A stretch of 64,000 bases of DNA from Pseudomonas lijiangensis (GCF_018968705.1 NZ_CP076668.1:310001-374000); one strand, 5' to 3'. Shown: positions 9,264 through 17,883, counted from the first letter of the stretch. Translations and numbers: made by a program. The notes: a model not told the origin generated them from the letters alone.

Positions 9264-10256
9264 TCACCTCGCCAACTCATTGCGATACTGCTCCGGTGTC
9301 TGTCCTGTCCAGCGTTTGAAGGCGCGGTTCAGGCTGTCGATATTGGCAAAGCCCAGCAGGTAGGCGGCTTCGCTCAGTGAGACTTGTGGGTCGCTCATGT
9401 GCAGCAGTGCCAGGTTCTGGCGACATTGCTTGAGCAGCAGGTCATAACGACAGCCTTCGTCGGCCAGGTGCCGTTGCAGGCTGCGCGGGCTCAGATTCAA
9501 GGCCTGGGCAATGCTTTCGGCCGAGGGTTCTCCTTCCGGTAGCAGATTCTCGATGGCCGAGCGTACACGCTGCTCCCAGATCAGTGGCTGGAGCTGTTCG
9601 CCGTTGCGGGGTGCTTCGCTCAGTTGCGAAGGGTTGTCGTCCAGGTGGCTGTCGAAGTCGGCGCACGCGAATGTCAGCAGGTTTTCTGCTGCCGAGAAGT
9701 ACAGCCGCGCCCGGAAGAAGTCCTGCCAGGGTTGGGGATTGGCGGGTGCGGGTCGCTGCAAGTGGACGCTTAGCGGTGCATAGTTGCGGCCCAGCCGGTT
9801 ACGGCAGGTGCGCACATAAATGGCGGCAAAGGCATCCAGCACTTCATGGGCGGGTGCCGCAGCGCCTGCCGGTGTATTGAAGCGAAGCTCGTAGTGCTCA
9901 TCGACTCGCTTGAAGCTCAAGGCCAGTGCGTCATCGGCCATCGAGTGATAGCGCACGATGCGCTCGAATACTTCCCGCAAGGACTCGCTGGCCACCAGCG
10001 TGTAGCCCAGCGCATGAAAGGTGGTCGGGCTGACGAAGCGCGAGACCCGCAAGCCCAGTGCCGGATCATGGCTGGCGTCAACCGCCAGTTGCCAGAGCCG
10101 ACGGGTTGCGTCTGGTGAGTATTCGGCGTTGGGAGCGTCAATGAGGTGGGGATCGAGTCCGGCGTCCTTGCACAGCGCAAAGCTGTCCAGGCCCAAGACA
10201 TCGAGTTGTTTGCGCAAAGCGCGGGTCCAGGTGGCAAAGCTGTTTGACTCGGGCAT
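9264..10256 (-). CDS. AraC-family regulator with arabinose-binding-like N-domain
   Basis: About 330 residues. The N-terminal about 190 residues match the Arabinose_bd type (OruR/ArgR-like) ligand domain; the C-terminal about 100 residues hold the two AraC helix-turn-helix motifs (SAESIAQALNLSPRSLQRHL and LSEAAYLLGFANIDSLNRAF, then RWTGQTPEQYR). The ATG at 10256 is chosen because AGGAAGG lies upstream at good spacing; an ATG at 10277 lacks a ribosome site. Ligand and targets are unknown. The neighbouring sulfur hydrolase gene is transcribed away from it. Confidence 0.85.
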   Translation of the reverse strand: MPESNSFATWTRALRKQLDVLGLDSFALCKDAGLDPHLIDAPNAEYSPDATRRLWQLAVDASHDPALGLRVSRFVSPTTFHALGYTLVASESLREVFERIVRYHSMADDALALSFKRVDEHYELRFNTPAGAAAPAHEVLDAFAAIYVRTCRNRLGRNYAPLSVHLQRPAPANPQPWQDFFRARLYFSAAENLLTFACADFDSHLDDNPSQLSEAPRNGEQLQPLIWEQRVRSAIENLLPEGEPSAESIAQALNLSPRSLQRHLADEGCRYDLLLKQCRQNLALLHMSDPQVSLSEAAYLLGFANIDSLNRAFKRWTGQTPEQYRNELAR

Positions 10257-10653
10257 ATGAACGACCCTTCCTGTCATCGATTGTTACTCACGCCGGGCGG
10301 TGCCGACAGGTATCGATGGCAACTCCTTTGCCCGATACCGAAGTCAGAGCATGGAAGCATTTATGACAATTGTGCAAGTGCTGGCTGACTGAATGCATAA
10401 CGAGTCATATGAGGACGGTGGTGATCGAGCCAGTTGTGATGTTCATCCTCTGTAGCTTTCCTGTAACCCGTCGGGTTTATCTTCCTTCCTGAAAGCAATT
10501 TTTAGAGGGATCGTCCTTGAGACAGGGGGCGGTTCCTTTTTTTTGTGTCTCATATTTGTTTTGGTTATTAATAAATAGCTACTTATTCCTTATCGGATAT
10601 AAGTTTCCTCCCTATACTCGTTTCATGAGTGCCCACATGCAGGAGGCGAACCC
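10257..10653. other. Intergenic region upstream of the sulfur-scavenging block
   Basis: No gene is supported in these about 400 bases. They hold AACCCGTCGGGTT (a short hairpin near 10470), a run of eight T after 10534, TTATTCC at 10583-10589, CTTAT/ATAAG as an inverted pair at 10589-10603, and a TATACT -10-like hexamer at 10613-10618. The last three precede the hydrolase gene at 10654 and are a likely activator-dependent promoter. A 14-bp stretch at 10393-10406 repeats the first 14 bases of that gene. Confidence 0.5.
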
Positions 10654-11235
10654 ATGCATAACGAGTCGATCCGTTACCTGATCGTGCCAGGCTGGCAAGG
10701 GTCGCCTGAGGATCATTGGCAAAGTCACTGGCAGGCCAGTCTCCCCAACAGCGCGCGCGTCGAGCAGTACGACTGGCTCAAGCCGCGTCGTGAAGACTGG
10801 ATTGGCGAGTTGCAGCGCATGATTTCTGCGCAAGACACGCCGGTGATCCTGATCGCTCATAGCCTGGGTTGCATCACGGTTGCGCATTGGGCGCAACTGG
10901 CTCCGCTGGAGTCCTTGCGTCAGGTGCATGGAGCGCTGCTGGTGGCCCCTGCCGATGTGGAGCGCCCCAACTGCCCGCCTGCATTACGTAATTTTGCACC
11001 GATTCCCCAAGACCTCCTGCCGTTCCCGACGCAGATCGTCAGCTCGGACAACGACCCTGCCGTCAGCTCCCAGCGTGCCCTGGAAATGGCTCGCAACTGG
11101 GGCGCGGAAGTCGGGTTCCTGAGTCAGGCGGGGCACATCAACGTCAAGTCGGGTCATCAACGCTGGGAGCAGGGGTTCGCTTACCTGTACCGCCTGCAGA
11201 ATCGTTTGGAACAGCACGCACGTCGTCGGGCATGA
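10654..11235 (+). CDS. RBBP9/YdeN-family serine hydrolase
   Basis: A 193-residue alpha/beta hydrolase. The N-terminal strand YLIVPGWQGSPEDHWQSHW is diagnostic for the RBBP9/YdeN family; the nucleophile is Ser in AHSLGC (about residue 72), and the catalytic histidine is likely in AGHINVKSGH. Family members are small cytoplasmic esterases of uncertain substrate. A strong AGGAGG precedes the start. It is followed after about 97 bases by the AAA+ regulator, and together they precede a sulfur-compound gene set, which suggests a role in sulfur-ester or related scavenging. That role is inference. Confidence 0.82.
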   Translation: MHNESIRYLIVPGWQGSPEDHWQSHWQASLPNSARVEQYDWLKPRREDWIGELQRMISAQDTPVILIAHSLGCITVAHWAQLAPLESLRQVHGALLVAPADVERPNCPPALRNFAPIPQDLLPFPTQIVSSDNDPAVSSQRALEMARNWGAEVGFLSQAGHINVKSGHQRWEQGFAYLYRLQNRLEQHARRRA

Positions 11236-11332
11236 GTTCATACCTGGCGGCCATATTACGTTTTCGTCGGGCCATTTCGGGTCTGCCTGTTTTTAACGCT
11301 TGAGTCTGGCAAGGCTCAGGCGGGAGTTTGTC

Positions 11333-12265
11333 ATGAGCCTTGAAAATTTTGGTCAGCCGCTGCTGACGTTCCCTGAGGCGGACAAGAGTCCCCTCAGTAT
11401 CCGCGCCAAAGCACTGGTATTCATCGATCCACGTTCTCGTCAGTTGCGCGAAGAAATGGAACAGCTGGCTCCGCGCTCGCTGCCGGTTCTGATTCGCGGC
11501 GAATCCGGCACCGGCAAGGAATTGCTGGCGCGGCACATTCACCGTGGCAGTGATCGCTCCGGGCTGTTTGTGTCGGTCAACTGCGGTGCCATCAGCCCGT
11601 CCTACGCCGATGCGGAGTTGTTCGGCTATGCCGCAGGCGCCCACAGCGTTTCGGGAAGCAGCCGTGCTGGCTGGTTCGGGTCGGCCAATGGCGGCACGCT
11701 GTATCTGGATGAAATCGGCGACTTGCCGCTGCCGATTCAGATCAAGCTGCTGTCGGCGCTGGAAAACCATGAAGTCACCCGCGTCGGCGCACATCAACCC
11801 AGCCCCGTTGATGTGCGGCTGGTGGCTGCAACCAGTATCGACCTGGCCCAGGCTGTAGAAGCCGGGAAGTTTCACGAGCGGCTTTATCACTATCTGAGCG
11901 AAGGGCGGCTCGATCTGCCGGCCTTGCGCGAACAGCCCGGCAACATCCTGCCGTTGGCGGAATACTTCGTGGGCATCTACAGCCAGCGCCTGAACCTGCC
12001 GGTGCAGTTGCTCAGCGATGAGGCGCAGCATGCCCTGCAATCCCACAGCTGGCCCGGCAATACACGTGAGCTGGAAAACGTCATTCACTTTGCGCTGCTG
12101 GTCAGCAGTGGCGAAGAGATTCTGCCGGAGCACCTGAACCTGCCACAAAGCACCAATCCGGTTGCTGAGGTCGAGCGGCTGGTGGGGCAGATACTGGTGG
12201 ATGCCAAGGAAGAACAGCTTCTGGCCGTAAAACGCCTGCTGGAGCGTATTCAGTCCAAGGATTGA
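11333..12265 (+). CDS. Atypical sigma-54-interacting AAA+ protein (SfnR-like)
   Basis: 310 residues from an ATG with GGGAG upstream. It is essentially one AAA+ domain: Walker A GESGTGKE (56-63), Walker B GGTLYLDE (120-127), and WPGNTRELENVI near residue 240. The GAFTGA loop, which contacts sigma-54, is replaced by GAHSVS at about 102-107. No receiver or GAF domain precedes the core, and no Fis-type helix-turn-helix is seen in the last 45 residues. SfnR-type activators of Pseudomonas sulfone metabolism also lack an N-terminal sensor, so the family link is reasonable. The loop and missing HTH suggest it may not open sigma-54 promoters alone. A terminator follows at 12289. Confidence 0.75.
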   Translation: MSLENFGQPLLTFPEADKSPLSIRAKALVFIDPRSRQLREEMEQLAPRSLPVLIRGESGTGKELLARHIHRGSDRSGLFVSVNCGAISPSYADAELFGYAAGAHSVSGSSRAGWFGSANGGTLYLDEIGDLPLPIQIKLLSALENHEVTRVGAHQPSPVDVRLVAATSIDLAQAVEAGKFHERLYHYLSEGRLDLPALREQPGNILPLAEYFVGIYSQRLNLPVQLLSDEAQHALQSHSWPGNTRELENVIHFALLVSSGEEILPEHLNLPQSTNPVAEVERLVGQILVDAKEEQLLAVKRLLERIQSKD

Positions 12266-12288
12266 AACGTCGCCCTGTTTTTGTCCTG

Positions 12289-12312
12289 CGCCCCTTATGG
12301 GGCGTTTTTTTT
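12289..12312 (+). terminator. Rho-independent terminator
   Basis: CGCCCC, loop TTAT, GGGGCG, followed by eight T. It lies 23 bases after the AAA+ gene and separates it from the MetQ-like gene. Confidence 0.88.
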
Positions 12313-12344
12313 GCTTGCGAGACGGTGGGTGAAATCAAACAGGT

Positions 12345-12380
12345 ATAAGGACTTATCAAAAAAATCTTTTCTAGGAATAA
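12345..12380 (+). promoter_or_regulatory. Candidate sulfur-starvation operator upstream of the MetQ-like gene
   Basis: ATAAG-GA-CTTAT at 12345-12356 is a compact inverted repeat, and GGAATAA lies at 12374-12380. Related words occur ahead of 10654 and upstream of 50189. No strong sigma-70 hexamers are seen. Binding by CysB or a similar regulator is inference. Confidence 0.35.
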
Positions 12381-12486
12381 GAAAGCCCGGTAATGTCCGC
12401 TCCATGCCCCCGATAGCCTCTGCATCGCGGGCAACACATTGGTGAGCTGTCGTTTTCCACGACTTTGATTTTCCTAAGGACATTGC

Positions 12487-13269
12487 ATGAAAAAGACCTT
12501 GTTGTTGACCGCTCTGGCGGCTGCGCTTTCCATTGGCCTGGCTCAGGCTGGCGAAAAACTGGTGGTTGGCGCGACACCTGTCCCACACGCTGAAATTCTG
12601 GAGCTGATCAAGCCAACCCTGGCCAAGGAAGGCGTGGATCTGGAAGTCAAGGTCTTCACCGATTACGTGCAGCCTAACGTGCAGCTCAACGAGAAGCGTC
12701 TGGACGCCAACTACTTCCAGACCAAGCCTTATCTGGATGGCTTCAACAAGGGCAAGGGCGCCAAACTGGTGACCGGCGTCGGCGTTCACGTAGAACCTTT
12801 CGGTGCTTACTCCTCCAAGTACAAGAAGCTGGCCGACCTGCCTGAAGGCGCAACCGTTGCCATTCCGAACGAGGCCAGCAATGGCGGCCGTGCGCTGCTT
12901 CTGCTGCAGAAGGGCGGCCTGATTACCCTCAAGGATCCGACCAACGCGCTGTCGACGCTGAAAGACATCGCGACCAACCCGAAAAAACTGAAGTTCCGCG
13001 AACTGGAATCGGCTTTGCTGCCGCGCTCGCTGGGCCAGGTTGACCTTGCTCTGATCAACACCAACTACGCGCTGGAAGCCAAGCTGAGCCCACGCAAGGA
13101 TGCGCTGATCATCGAAGGCTCCGATTCGCCATACGTGAACTACCTGGTAACTCGTGAAGACAACGCCAATAGCGACGCTATCCAGAAGCTGTCCAAGGCG
13201 TTGACCAGCCCTGAAGTGAAGGAATTCATCAACAAGAAGTACGACGGCGCGGTATTGCCAGCGTTCTGA
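12487..13269 (+). CDS. Solo MetQ/NlpA-family substrate-binding protein
   Basis: A 260-residue protein with a signal peptide ending in GLAQA (no lipobox cysteine) and the MetQ fold signatures VGATPVPHAEILE, VFTDYVQPN and DANYFQTKPYL. Family members bind methionine or related sulfur amino acids for MetNI. No metN or metI adjoins it; the next ABC genes downstream are of the Tau/Ssu type. A complete metQNI set is at 43579-46124. It may therefore feed that transporter or bind another compound. The start follows AAGGA. Confidence 0.88.
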   Translation: MKKTLLLTALAAALSIGLAQAGEKLVVGATPVPHAEILELIKPTLAKEGVDLEVKVFTDYVQPNVQLNEKRLDANYFQTKPYLDGFNKGKGAKLVTGVGVHVEPFGAYSSKYKKLADLPEGATVAIPNEASNGGRALLLLQKGGLITLKDPTNALSTLKDIATNPKKLKFRELESALLPRSLGQVDLALINTNYALEAKLSPRKDALIIEGSDSPYVNYLVTREDNANSDAIQKLSKALTSPEVKEFINKKYDGAVLPAF

Positions 13270-13325
13270 TTGTCGACCGGATACGGTAATACCCTTTCCC
13301 GGCTGCCGCTTCTACGGAGTTTTCT

Positions 13326-13349
13326 GTGGGAGCGGCTTCAGCCGCGAAG
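13326..13349. repeat. Single REP arm
   Basis: GTGGGAGCGGCTTCAGCCGC, a common Pseudomonas REP-type hairpin, stands between the MetQ-like gene and the TauD-like gene. Only one arm is seen. Confidence 0.65.
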
Positions 13350-13463
13350 CCTGCTAGCTCATTCCGCGCTATGAATATGCCATAACGGTATTTAAATTTA
13401 GTTTCTTATACCTATAAAGTTCTGCCTCTATATTCATCTACATGTTTTGGAGTCGGAGCCTAT

Positions 13464-14360
13464 ATGTCCGCAGCCGCCCTCGCTTCATCGTCTACCCAAG
13501 CCGCAGAGCAACAGTTCGAGGTGCGTCCATTCACCGGCAAGGTGGGCGCGGAAATCGTCGGGCTGGACTTGTCCAAAACCCTCAATGACGCCGATTTCGC
13601 TCGTGTGCACAAAGCGCATCTTGATTACCACCTGATCGTGTTTCGCGACCAGCACATCACTCCGCAGCAACAGATCGATTTCAGCCGCCGTTTCGGCGTG
13701 TTGCAGATCCATGTGCTCAAGCAGTTCCTGCTGGCCAATCACCCGGAAATCCTGATCGTTTCCAACATTGTCGAGAACGGCCAACCTGTGGGGCTGGGCG
13801 ATGCTGGCAAGTACTGGCATTCGGACCTGTCCTACAAGGAACTGCCGAGTCTGGGCTCGATGCTCTACGCCCAGGAACTGCCAAGCGAAGGCGGCGACAC
13901 GCTGTTCGCGGACATGCACCTGGCCTGGGAAACCCTGCCGCAGCATCTGCGCGAGGCGGTCCAAGGGCGTTCAGCCGTTCACAGCTACACCTCCCGCTAT
14001 CTGGATGGTGACAACGCCGCCAACTGGCGTCCGACCCTGACGCCAGAGCAGTTGGCCCAGGTCGCGGAAGTGACGCACCCGATCGTGCGCACCCACCCGG
14101 AAAACGGCCGCAAGGCATTGTTCGTCAGTGAGAACTTCACGACCCGCATCGTGGGCCTGCCGGAAGACGAAAGCCGCCAGCTTCTGACCGAGATCTATGC
14201 CCACTGCGCCCGTCCCGAACATATATACCGTCACCAATGGCAGCCACACGACATGGTCTTCTGGGACAACCGCTCCCTGATCCATCTGGCAGCCGGTTGC
14301 CCGGCACATCTGCGACGCAAGTTGTATCGCACCACCATTCAAGGCGATGCGCCGTTTTGA
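13464..14360 (+). CDS. TauD/TfdA-family Fe(II)/2-oxoglutarate dioxygenase
   Basis: A 298-residue enzyme with the iron triad: H119 and D121 in YWHSDLSY and the distal H274 in NRSLIHLAAG; R284/R285 in LRRKLYR bind 2-oxoglutarate. Family members (TauD, AtsK) oxidise the carbon next to sulfur in taurine, sulfonates or alkyl sulfate esters, releasing sulfite or sulfate. The ABC transporter encoded immediately downstream supports such a role; the exact substrate cannot be read. GTTTCTTATAC (13401-13411) with ATAAAG lies in the promoter region. GGAG precedes the ATG. Confidence 0.9.
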   Translation: MSAAALASSSTQAAEQQFEVRPFTGKVGAEIVGLDLSKTLNDADFARVHKAHLDYHLIVFRDQHITPQQQIDFSRRFGVLQIHVLKQFLLANHPEILIVSNIVENGQPVGLGDAGKYWHSDLSYKELPSLGSMLYAQELPSEGGDTLFADMHLAWETLPQHLREAVQGRSAVHSYTSRYLDGDNAANWRPTLTPEQLAQVAEVTHPIVRTHPENGRKALFVSENFTTRIVGLPEDESRQLLTEIYAHCARPEHIYRHQWQPHDMVFWDNRSLIHLAAGCPAHLRRKLYRTTIQGDAPF

Positions 14361-14376
14361 TTCAGGGGAATTGGTC

Positions 14377-15261
14377 ATGAATGCTGTAGTGCAAAGCCAT
14401 ACGGCTAGCGAAGGTACAAACACGCAACAGGCCACTCAGCATGCCACTGAGGCCTTGTTGAAAGTTCAGGACGTGAGTCTTGAATACCGCACCCCCGAGC
14501 GGGTCGTGCGGGCCACCCACCAAGTCAGTTTTGAAGTCGATCCGGCGGATCGCTTCGTACTGCTCGGCCCTTCCGGTTGCGGCAAGTCCACCTTGCTCAA
14601 GGCCGTGGCCGGGTTCATTCAGCCCAGCGAAGGGCAGATTCGTCTGGCGGGCGTTCAGGTCAAAGAGCCTGGCCCGGACCGGATCGTGGTGTTCCAGGAG
14701 TTCGACCAACTGCCACCCTGGAAGACCGTGATCGAAAACGTGATCTTTCCGCTGCTGGCCTCGCGCACCCTCAAGCGTCCCGAAGCCCTGGAGCGTGCGC
14801 GTTACTACCTGGAAAAGGTCGGCCTCAGTGCCTTTGCCGACGCCTACCCGCACACCTTGTCCGGCGGCATGAAAGCGCGTGTGGCGATTGCCCGTGCCCT
14901 GGCGATGCAACCGAAAATCCTGCTGATGGATGAGCCCTTTGCGGCGCTTGATGCCCTGACTCGCCGCAAGATGCAGGAAGAACTGCTGGAGTTGTGGGAA
15001 GAAGTGCGTTTCACGTTGCTGTTCGTGACCCACTCCATCGAAGAAGCGCTGGTGGTCGGCAACCGCATCCTCTTGCTGTCACCTCATCCGGGCCGTGTGC
15101 GGGCGGAAATCAACAGCCATCAGTACGACCTGAAAAGCCTCGGTGGCGTCGGTTTTCAGCAAACGGCACAGCGTATTCACCGCTTGCTGTTCGATGAAAA
15201 CGAAGCTGGTGGCCAGGCCGAGTCCGAGCTGAATTTCCAGGATATCCGCATCGCTTATTGA
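14377..15261 (+). CDS. Tau/Ssu-type ABC transporter ATPase
   Basis: 294 residues from the ATG at 14377 (AGGGGAA upstream; a frame open from 14347 overlaps the dioxygenase). Motifs: Walker A GPSGCGKST, Q-loop FQEFDQLPPW, signature [15 protein letters not shown], Walker B ILLMDEPFAALD, and H-loop THSIEEA. It belongs with the nitrate/sulfonate/taurine ATPases (SsuB/TauB). An unusually long N-terminal extension of about 30 residues precedes the ABC domain. It powers the permease encoded at 15302. Confidence 0.9.
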   Translation: MNAVVQSHTASEGTNTQQATQHATEALLKVQDVSLEYRTPERVVRATHQVSFEVDPADRFVLLGPSGCGKSTLLKAVAGFIQPSEGQIRLAGVQVKEPGPDRIVVFQEFDQLPPWKTVIENVIFPLLASRTLKRPEALERARYYLEKVGLSAFADAYPHTLSGGMKARVAIARALAMQPKILLMDEPFAALDALTRRKMQEELLELWEEVRFTLLFVTHSIEEALVVGNRILLLSPHPGRVRAEINSHQYDLKSLGGVGFQQTAQRIHRLLFDENEAGGQAESELNFQDIRIAY

Positions 15262-15301
15262 GGCCTGTTAAGCGCCTCAACATGACAACAGAGAACCCGA
15301 C

Positions 15302-16168
15302 ATGAGTCTTTCACCCCCCGTTCGTGAAGAATACGAAGTCGCGCTGGAGCCCTTCACCCAGAAGGATCTGGTGCGCGATATCCCCCTGGCCCAACGCATC
15401 TGGCAACTGGGCTGGGTCCGCAAGAGTGTGATCATGGTCCTGCTGGCCGTGCTCTGGGAAGTCGCCGCACGTATCCAGAACAATGACCTTCTGCTGCCCA
15501 GCTTTCTGCAGACCGCCACGGCGTTCTATGACGGCATCATCACCGGTGAATTGCCCGGCAAAGTCTGGATCTCCCTGAAGGTACTGATCCAGGGGTATGT
15601 GATCGGCATTGTCCTCGCGTTCGGCCTGACGACCCTCGCGGTTTCGACCCAACTGGGCCGTGACCTGCTCAGCACCCTGACCGCGATGTTCAACCCGCTG
15701 CCTGCCATTGCCCTGCTGCCGCTGGCGCTGCTGTGGTTCGGGCTTGGGCAGAATAGCCTTATCTTCGTGCTGGTGCATTCGGTGCTCTGGGCGCTGGCGC
15801 TCAATACCTATGCCGGTTTCCTCGGTGTCTCGGAAACCCAGCGCATGGCCGGTCGCAACTATGGCCTCAAGGGGTTGCGCTTTGTCTGGCACATCCTGAT
15901 TCCGGCGGCGCTGCCTTCGATTCTCGCCGGCCTGAAAATCGGCTGGGCCTTCGCCTGGCGCACCCTGATCGCGGCCGAACTGGTCTTCGGCGCGTCCTCA
16001 GGCAAGGGCGGTCTGGGCTGGTACATCTTCCAGAACCGTAACGAGCTGTATACCGACAAAGTGTTTGCGGGGCTGGCGGCGGTGATTCTTATCGGCCTGC
16101 TGGTGGAAAACCTGCTGTTTGCCAATATCGAGCGCCTGACAGTCAAGCGCTGGGGCATGCAGCGTTAA
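15302..16168 (+). CDS. Tau/Ssu-type ABC transporter permease
   Basis: A 288-residue permease of the SsuC/TauC family with about six membrane segments and the loop GRNYGLKGLRFVWHILIPAA as the EAA motif. It ends with a short basic tail. The gene lies 40 bases after the ATPase gene and 52 bases before the binding-protein gene, in one operon with the dioxygenase. Likely substrate: an organic sulfonate or sulfate ester. Confidence 0.9.
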   Translation: MSLSPPVREEYEVALEPFTQKDLVRDIPLAQRIWQLGWVRKSVIMVLLAVLWEVAARIQNNDLLLPSFLQTATAFYDGIITGELPGKVWISLKVLIQGYVIGIVLAFGLTTLAVSTQLGRDLLSTLTAMFNPLPAIALLPLALLWFGLGQNSLIFVLVHSVLWALALNTYAGFLGVSETQRMAGRNYGLKGLRFVWHILIPAALPSILAGLKIGWAFAWRTLIAAELVFGASSGKGGLGWYIFQNRNELYTDKVFAGLAAVILIGLLVENLLFANIERLTVKRWGMQR

Positions 16169-16220
16169 GTGCATGGAACGCTTGGTTTCTTATCGTCTTT
16201 CGAATTTTTGTGAGGGTTTC

Positions 16221-17240
16221 ATGGTTACTTCTTTCAAACGCCCGGCACTTACCGCACTGGCAGCAGCATTGGGGCTTGCAGGCGCACTGCTCAGCGGTGG
16301 CGCACAAGCCGAAGGCAAGATCAGCATCGCCCAGCAGTTCGGCATCGGCTATCTGATTCTGGATGTAGTGCGTGATCAGAAACTGATCGAAAAGCACGGT
16401 AAAGAGCAAGGCCTGGACATCAAGGTCGACTGGAACAGCATTTCCGGCGCTACCGCCATGAACGAAGCGCTGCTGGCCGGTGCGCTGGATGTGGTGTCGG
16501 CAGGCGTGCCGCCGATGCTGACCATCTGGGACCGCACCAAGGGCAAGCAGAACGTCAAGGCCATTGCCTCGCTGGGCTCCATGCCCAACTACCTGCTGAC
16601 CAACAACCCGAACGTCAAAACCCTGAAAGACTTCACCGACAAGGACCGCATCGCAGTGCCGGCGGCAGGTGTAGGCTTCCAGTCGCGTACCTTGCAGATC
16701 GAGACGGCCAAACAGTTCGGAAACGAGAACTTCAAGAAATTCGACAACATCTCCGTCAGCCTCGCACACCCTGACGCCACCTCGGCGCTGATTGCCGGTG
16801 GTTCGGAAATCAACTCGCACTTCTCCAGCCCGCCGTTCCAGTACCAGGCGCTGGAAAACCCCAACGTGCATAAAGTGCTGAGCAGCTACGACGTACTGGG
16901 TGGCCAGGCCACCTTCAACGTGCTCTACACCACCGAAAAATTCCACGACGAAAACCCAAAGACCTACAAAGCGTTCTACGCCGCGCTGGCCGAGGCCGAG
17001 AAAATCATCAAGGCTGACAAAGCGGAAGCGGCCAAGACTTATATCCGTGTCGAGCAGTCCAAACTGGCGCTGCCGCTTGTAGAGAAAATCGTCTCCGACC
17101 CTGAAATCGACTTCACCATCACGCCGCAACGCACCTTCATCTACGCCGAAAAACTGCATGAGCTGGGTGTGTTGAAAAACAAGGCTGCAAGCTGGAGGGA
17201 TTACTTCTTCGAAGAAGCTCATGGTGGGTCGGGTAGTTGA
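16221..17240 (+). CDS. Tau/Ssu-type periplasmic substrate-binding protein
   Basis: 339 residues from the ATG at 16221 with GAGGG upstream; a longer frame from 16173 has no ribosome site. A signal peptide covers about residues 1-27 (GGAQA cleavage). The mature part has the NrtA/SsuA/TauA-type fold (ISIAQQFGIGYL, DWNSISGATAMNEALLAGAL, AGVPPML). It delivers the substrate to the permease encoded before it. The gene order dioxygenase-ATPase-permease-binding protein resembles Pseudomonas sulfate-ester (ats) and taurine loci. Confidence 0.9.
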   Translation: MVTSFKRPALTALAAALGLAGALLSGGAQAEGKISIAQQFGIGYLILDVVRDQKLIEKHGKEQGLDIKVDWNSISGATAMNEALLAGALDVVSAGVPPMLTIWDRTKGKQNVKAIASLGSMPNYLLTNNPNVKTLKDFTDKDRIAVPAAGVGFQSRTLQIETAKQFGNENFKKFDNISVSLAHPDATSALIAGGSEINSHFSSPPFQYQALENPNVHKVLSSYDVLGGQATFNVLYTTEKFHDENPKTYKAFYAALAEAEKIIKADKAEAAKTYIRVEQSKLALPLVEKIVSDPEIDFTITPQRTFIYAEKLHELGVLKNKAASWRDYFFEEAHGGSGS

Positions 17241-17274
17241 TAAATCCCACAAGCTTAATTAGTTGGCATTAGTG

Positions 17275-17361
17275 GTAGGAGCGAATTCATTCGCGATAGG
17301 CCTGTACATTCAAAGAAAATGTATCGCCTTCAATGATGTCTCGCGAATGAATTCGCTCCTA
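17275..17361. repeat. Paired REP arms (REPIN) of the GAATTCATTCGC type
   Basis: GTAGGAGCGAATTCATTCGC at 17275 and its inverted copy ending CTCCTAC at 17361 enclose about 45 bases. Non-coding. The same arm occurs after cysA and at 56408. Confidence 0.75.
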
Positions 17362-17451
17362 CGCAGCTCTCAACAAATCCGCCAGCGAAGTCATTTGCCT
17401 GCCGATTTTGCTCTTTCTTCTGTATGAACTTCCCTGGAAAAGCCCAAGCCC

Positions 17452-17480
17452 TTGCGCCTCTGAATTCTGGCGCATAGGCT
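17452..17480 (+). promoter_or_regulatory. Conserved promoter of C4-like RNA copy A
   Basis: TTGCGC (17452-17457), 17 bases, TAGGCT (17475-17480). Both hexamers and the spacing are identical in the modules at 22482 and 26273 although the spacer sequence differs. Confidence 0.6.
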
Positions 17481-17498
17481 GATTCGGTCACTGAAATG

Positions 17499-17575
17499 AC
17501 CGCTTTGCGTGGGGCATCTTCGGATGCACCGGGTCTTGTGTTCTCTACCGGTCTGCTAACCTGCGTCAAGGCTGT
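17499..17575 (+). ncRNA. C4-like structured RNA, copy A (degenerate)
   Basis: Three-stem layout: outer stem ACCGCTTTG/CAAGGCTGT with one mismatch and one G-U, hairpin GCATC-TTCG-GATGC, hairpin CCGGGT...ACCGG, then CTGCTAACC. Compared with copies B and C, hairpin 1 has changed from GCACT/AGTGC to GCATC/GATGC on both sides, which is compensatory. This resembles the C4 antisense RNA of phages P1/P7. No downstream target gene is present, so it is probably a relic. Confidence 0.5.
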
Positions 17576-17661
17576 CGCCTTCAACTCCCTTTGAAAAAAA
17601 TCAGAATTTTTTAAAACAGGCCATGAACCTGTTCTTCAAGAGGCGCTTTGAAATAAATATA

Positions 17662-17883
17662 TTAGCCATACGCGTACAACATATCTTCGATTATCTCTAG
17701 CTCTTGTTTGGTAAATGGCGGGTGGTCGTAATTTTTTATACGCTCCAGTACACCTCTAATTGGAACTTGGCGTGAGCGTTCCTCCACGAAACCTATGAGT
17801 CGATCAGCTTCCGGGTCTTTGTTTTTTAGATATTTAATTATTAGGGTTTTTAATGATTCACGTGCTTGGTCATCGCTCAGCAT
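17662..17883 (-). CDS. Small hypothetical protein, possible immunity protein
   Basis: A 73-residue acidic, helical protein not recognised. It is the last minus-strand gene of the Rhs island, downstream of six related immunity genes but unlike them in sequence and half their length. It is AT-rich like its neighbours. Its position suggests an immunity gene for a lost toxin of another type. AGGCG lies about 12 bases before the ATG, a weak ribosome site. Confidence 0.55.
   Translation of the reverse strand: MLSDDQARESLKTLIIKYLKNKDPEADRLIGFVEERSRQVPIRGVLERIKNYDHPPFTKQELEIIEDMLYAYG

Larger units (their letters stand above)
17362..17661. other. Boundary region of the Rhs island
   Basis: No gene is supported. 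The segment carries a diverged copy of the promoter-plus-C4-like RNA module that recurs at 22482-22659 and 26273-26451 (listed separately). After it comes an AT-rich stretch that ends in the small minus-strand gene at 17662. Confidence 0.6.

Noticed and set aside
12313..12486. SAM or other riboswitch ahead of the MetQ-like gene
   Set aside because: No recognisable aptamer core; only short inverted repeats typical of protein operators.
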